This document shows positions 11,936 through 12,933 of a stretch of 12,933 nt of DNA, one piece after another. The notes beneath the pieces are model-generated. The model did no database searches. It was not told the origin of the DNA and was given only the letters and a program-made list of their open reading frames with translations. How positions within the stretch are numbered: position 1 is the first letter of the stretch; each line of letters starts with the position of its first letter. The translations under genes and the position numbers were made by a program. The stretch lies in assembly GCA_013694685.1 (NCBI GenBank), contig JACDBY010000443.1:1-12933 (forward strand). The letters are read 5' to 3'. This DNA is from Actinomycetota bacterium (lineage in GTDB: Bacteria; Actinomycetota; Thermoleophilia; Gaiellales; Gaiellaceae).

Positions 11936-12933
11936 GACCGACGTTCTAGCGCGGTGGGAGGAGATCGCGGACACGCTCGTCTGGCGCCGCCGCTTCGAGC
12001 GCGCGTACGAGCCGGGCGCGCGGGGCGGGCGGTGGTTTCCGGGCGGAGAGCTGAACGTCGTCGAGAGCTGCCTCGAACGTCACCTTCCCCAGCACGCGGA
12101 CCGGCCCGCGTTCCACTGGGAAGGGGAGCCCGGCGACCGCCGCACGATCACGTACGGCGCACTCCACGCCGAGGTCTGCGCGCTCGCTGACGCCCTCAGC
12201 GGGATCGGCGTCGAGCAGGGGGACCGGGTCGCGCTCTACATGGGGCTCATCCCCGAGACGATCGTCTCGATGCTCGCCTGCGCGCGGATCGGCGCGGTTC
12301 ACGCCGTGATGGCCTCGGCGCTCCCGGCCGACGCGGTCGCCGACCGCCTCGCCGACCTCAACCCGAAGGTCCTCGTGACGCAGGACGGTGCCTGGCGCCA
12401 TGGGATGATCCTCCCACTCAAAGCCCGCGCCGACGACGCGATTCCCGCCGCGGCGGGAATCGAGCACACCGTCGTCGTCCGCCGCACGGGGATCGACGTC
12501 GACTGGTACGAGGGCGACCGCTGGTACGACGATCTCGTCGCACGACCCCGACCCGGAACCGCGGCACCGAGCACTCCGGCGCCCGCGGTTCGCGCCGACC
12601 ATCCGTTGCTTGTCGCCTACATCGCCAACCGGAGAGGGCGGCCGACGGGGATCGTCCACGCGACGGGCGGCTTCCTCGCTTACGCAGCGGCCCTCCACAG
12701 CGCCTTCAGCCCACGCAACTCGAGCGTGCTCTGGTGCGCGGTCGAGATCGCCTGGCTCACCGGCCAGAGCCACGGCGTCTACGGACCTCTCACGTGCGGC
12801 GCGACGAGCGTCGCCTACGAAGGGATGCTCGACACCCCGTCGCATGCCCGTGCGTGGGACGTGATCGAGCGGTACGGCGTGACGTCGCTCGCAACGACCT
12901 TCTCGGTGCTGCGCAGCCTGCGCGGATCAGACA
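11928..12933 (+). CDS. Acetyl-CoA synthetase-like protein with degenerate ATP loop (partial, runs off the window)
   Basis: The first 335 residues are visible and the frame is open at the window edge. The alignment to acetyl-CoA synthetase family proteins is colinear: RWFPGGELNVVESCLERHL (35-53), FHWEGEPGDRRTITYGAL (62-79), DRVALYMGLIPETIVSMLACARIGAVHAV (99-127), PKVLVTQDG (146-154), VVVRRTGIDVDW (182-193) and VYGPLTCGATSVAYEG (284-299). The phosphate-binding loop, YTSGSTGKPKGI in acetyl-CoA synthetases, is here YIANRRGRPTGI (231-242), losing the Ser/Thr residues and the lysine. The usual D-x-GW-x-TGHSY is VEIAWLTGQSHG (272-283) and YTAPTAIR is ATTFSVLR (322-329). Family members make acyl-CoA via acyl-AMP; this one may be inactive, regulatory or altered in chemistry. 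ATG 11928 overlaps the IclR stop by 8 bases, so it is likely co-expressed with the regulator. Confidence 0.85.
   Translation, partial: MAETDVLARWEEIADTLVWRRRFERAYEPGARGGRWFPGGELNVVESCLERHLPQHADRPAFHWEGEPGDRRTITYGALHAEVCALADALSGIGVEQGDRVALYMGLIPETIVSMLACARIGAVHAVMASALPADAVADRLADLNPKVLVTQDGAWRHGMILPLKARADDAIPAAAGIEHTVVVRRTGIDVDWYEGDRWYDDLVARPRPGTAAPSTPAPAVRADHPLLVAYIANRRGRPTGIVHATGGFLAYAAALHSAFSPRNSSVLWCAVEIAWLTGQSHGVYGPLTCGATSVAYEGMLDTPSHARAWDVIERYGVTSLATTFSVLRSLRGSD
12440..12463. repeat. 24-base perfect palindrome inside the synthetase-like gene
   Basis: The half-site CGATTCCCGCCG is followed directly by its exact reverse complement, with no spacer, encoding the AIPAAAGI segment. It stays in frame. 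A palindrome this long is not expected often in 13 kb even in GC-rich DNA, but I see no partner copy in the window. Confidence 0.6.

Noticed and set aside
1..12933. CRISPR arrays, tRNA or rRNA genes, insertion sequences
   Set aside because: No regularly spaced repeats, no tRNA-like cloverleaf or rRNA segment, and no transposase motifs or terminal inverted repeats were seen by eye on either strand.

Overview
The window is GC-rich DNA, with G/C-ending codons in every gene and many GTG starts. It looks like an actinobacterial chromosome. Two candidate leaderless promoters of the TANNNT type and a ferrochelatase of actinobacterial flavour fit this, and a Thermoleophilia/Gaiellales-like lineage is my guess only. 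No rRNA, tRNA, CRISPR array or intact mobile element is visible.

Left part (1-2619, plus strand). The 3' end of a ferrochelatase gene overlaps by 4 bases an ABC-transporter ATPase of the Wzt/TagH polysaccharide-export type. That gene in turn overlaps a small His/Cys-containing protein of unknown function. Next comes a decayed stump of a type I restriction enzyme R subunit, spread over three reading frames. It is followed by a 4HBT/YbgC-type hotdog thioesterase behind a possible leaderless promoter.

Central part (2608-11130, minus strand). This is one long, tightly packed operon, read right to left: livG-type ATPase, long-chain acyl-CoA ligase (FadD type), livH and livM permeases, a periplasmic-binding-type substrate-binding protein, livF-type ATPase, a PaaK-like AMP-binding protein with altered catalytic motifs, and a PaaI-type thioesterase. 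Junctions are mostly 1-10 base overlaps. Exceptions are about 32 bases before the binding-protein gene, which has its own strong Shine-Dalgarno site, 54 bases after it, which hold a strong hairpin, and about 38 bases before the thioesterase. The layout suggests that a carboxylic acid (branched-chain, fatty or aromatic; the substrate cannot be read from sequence) is imported by a branched-chain-amino-acid-type ABC transporter and converted to its CoA thioester, with thioesterases for clean-up.

Right part (11183-12933, plus strand). Divergent from the operon is an IclR-family regulator, probably the operon's local regulator. It overlaps by 8 bases an acetyl-CoA-synthetase-like gene that runs off the window. 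The ATP phosphate-binding loop of that protein is strongly degenerate.

The most interesting points are two separate ANL-superfamily proteins with abnormal ATP loops bracketing a conventional ligase/transport operon, the restriction-enzyme remnant, and the compact divergent control region.
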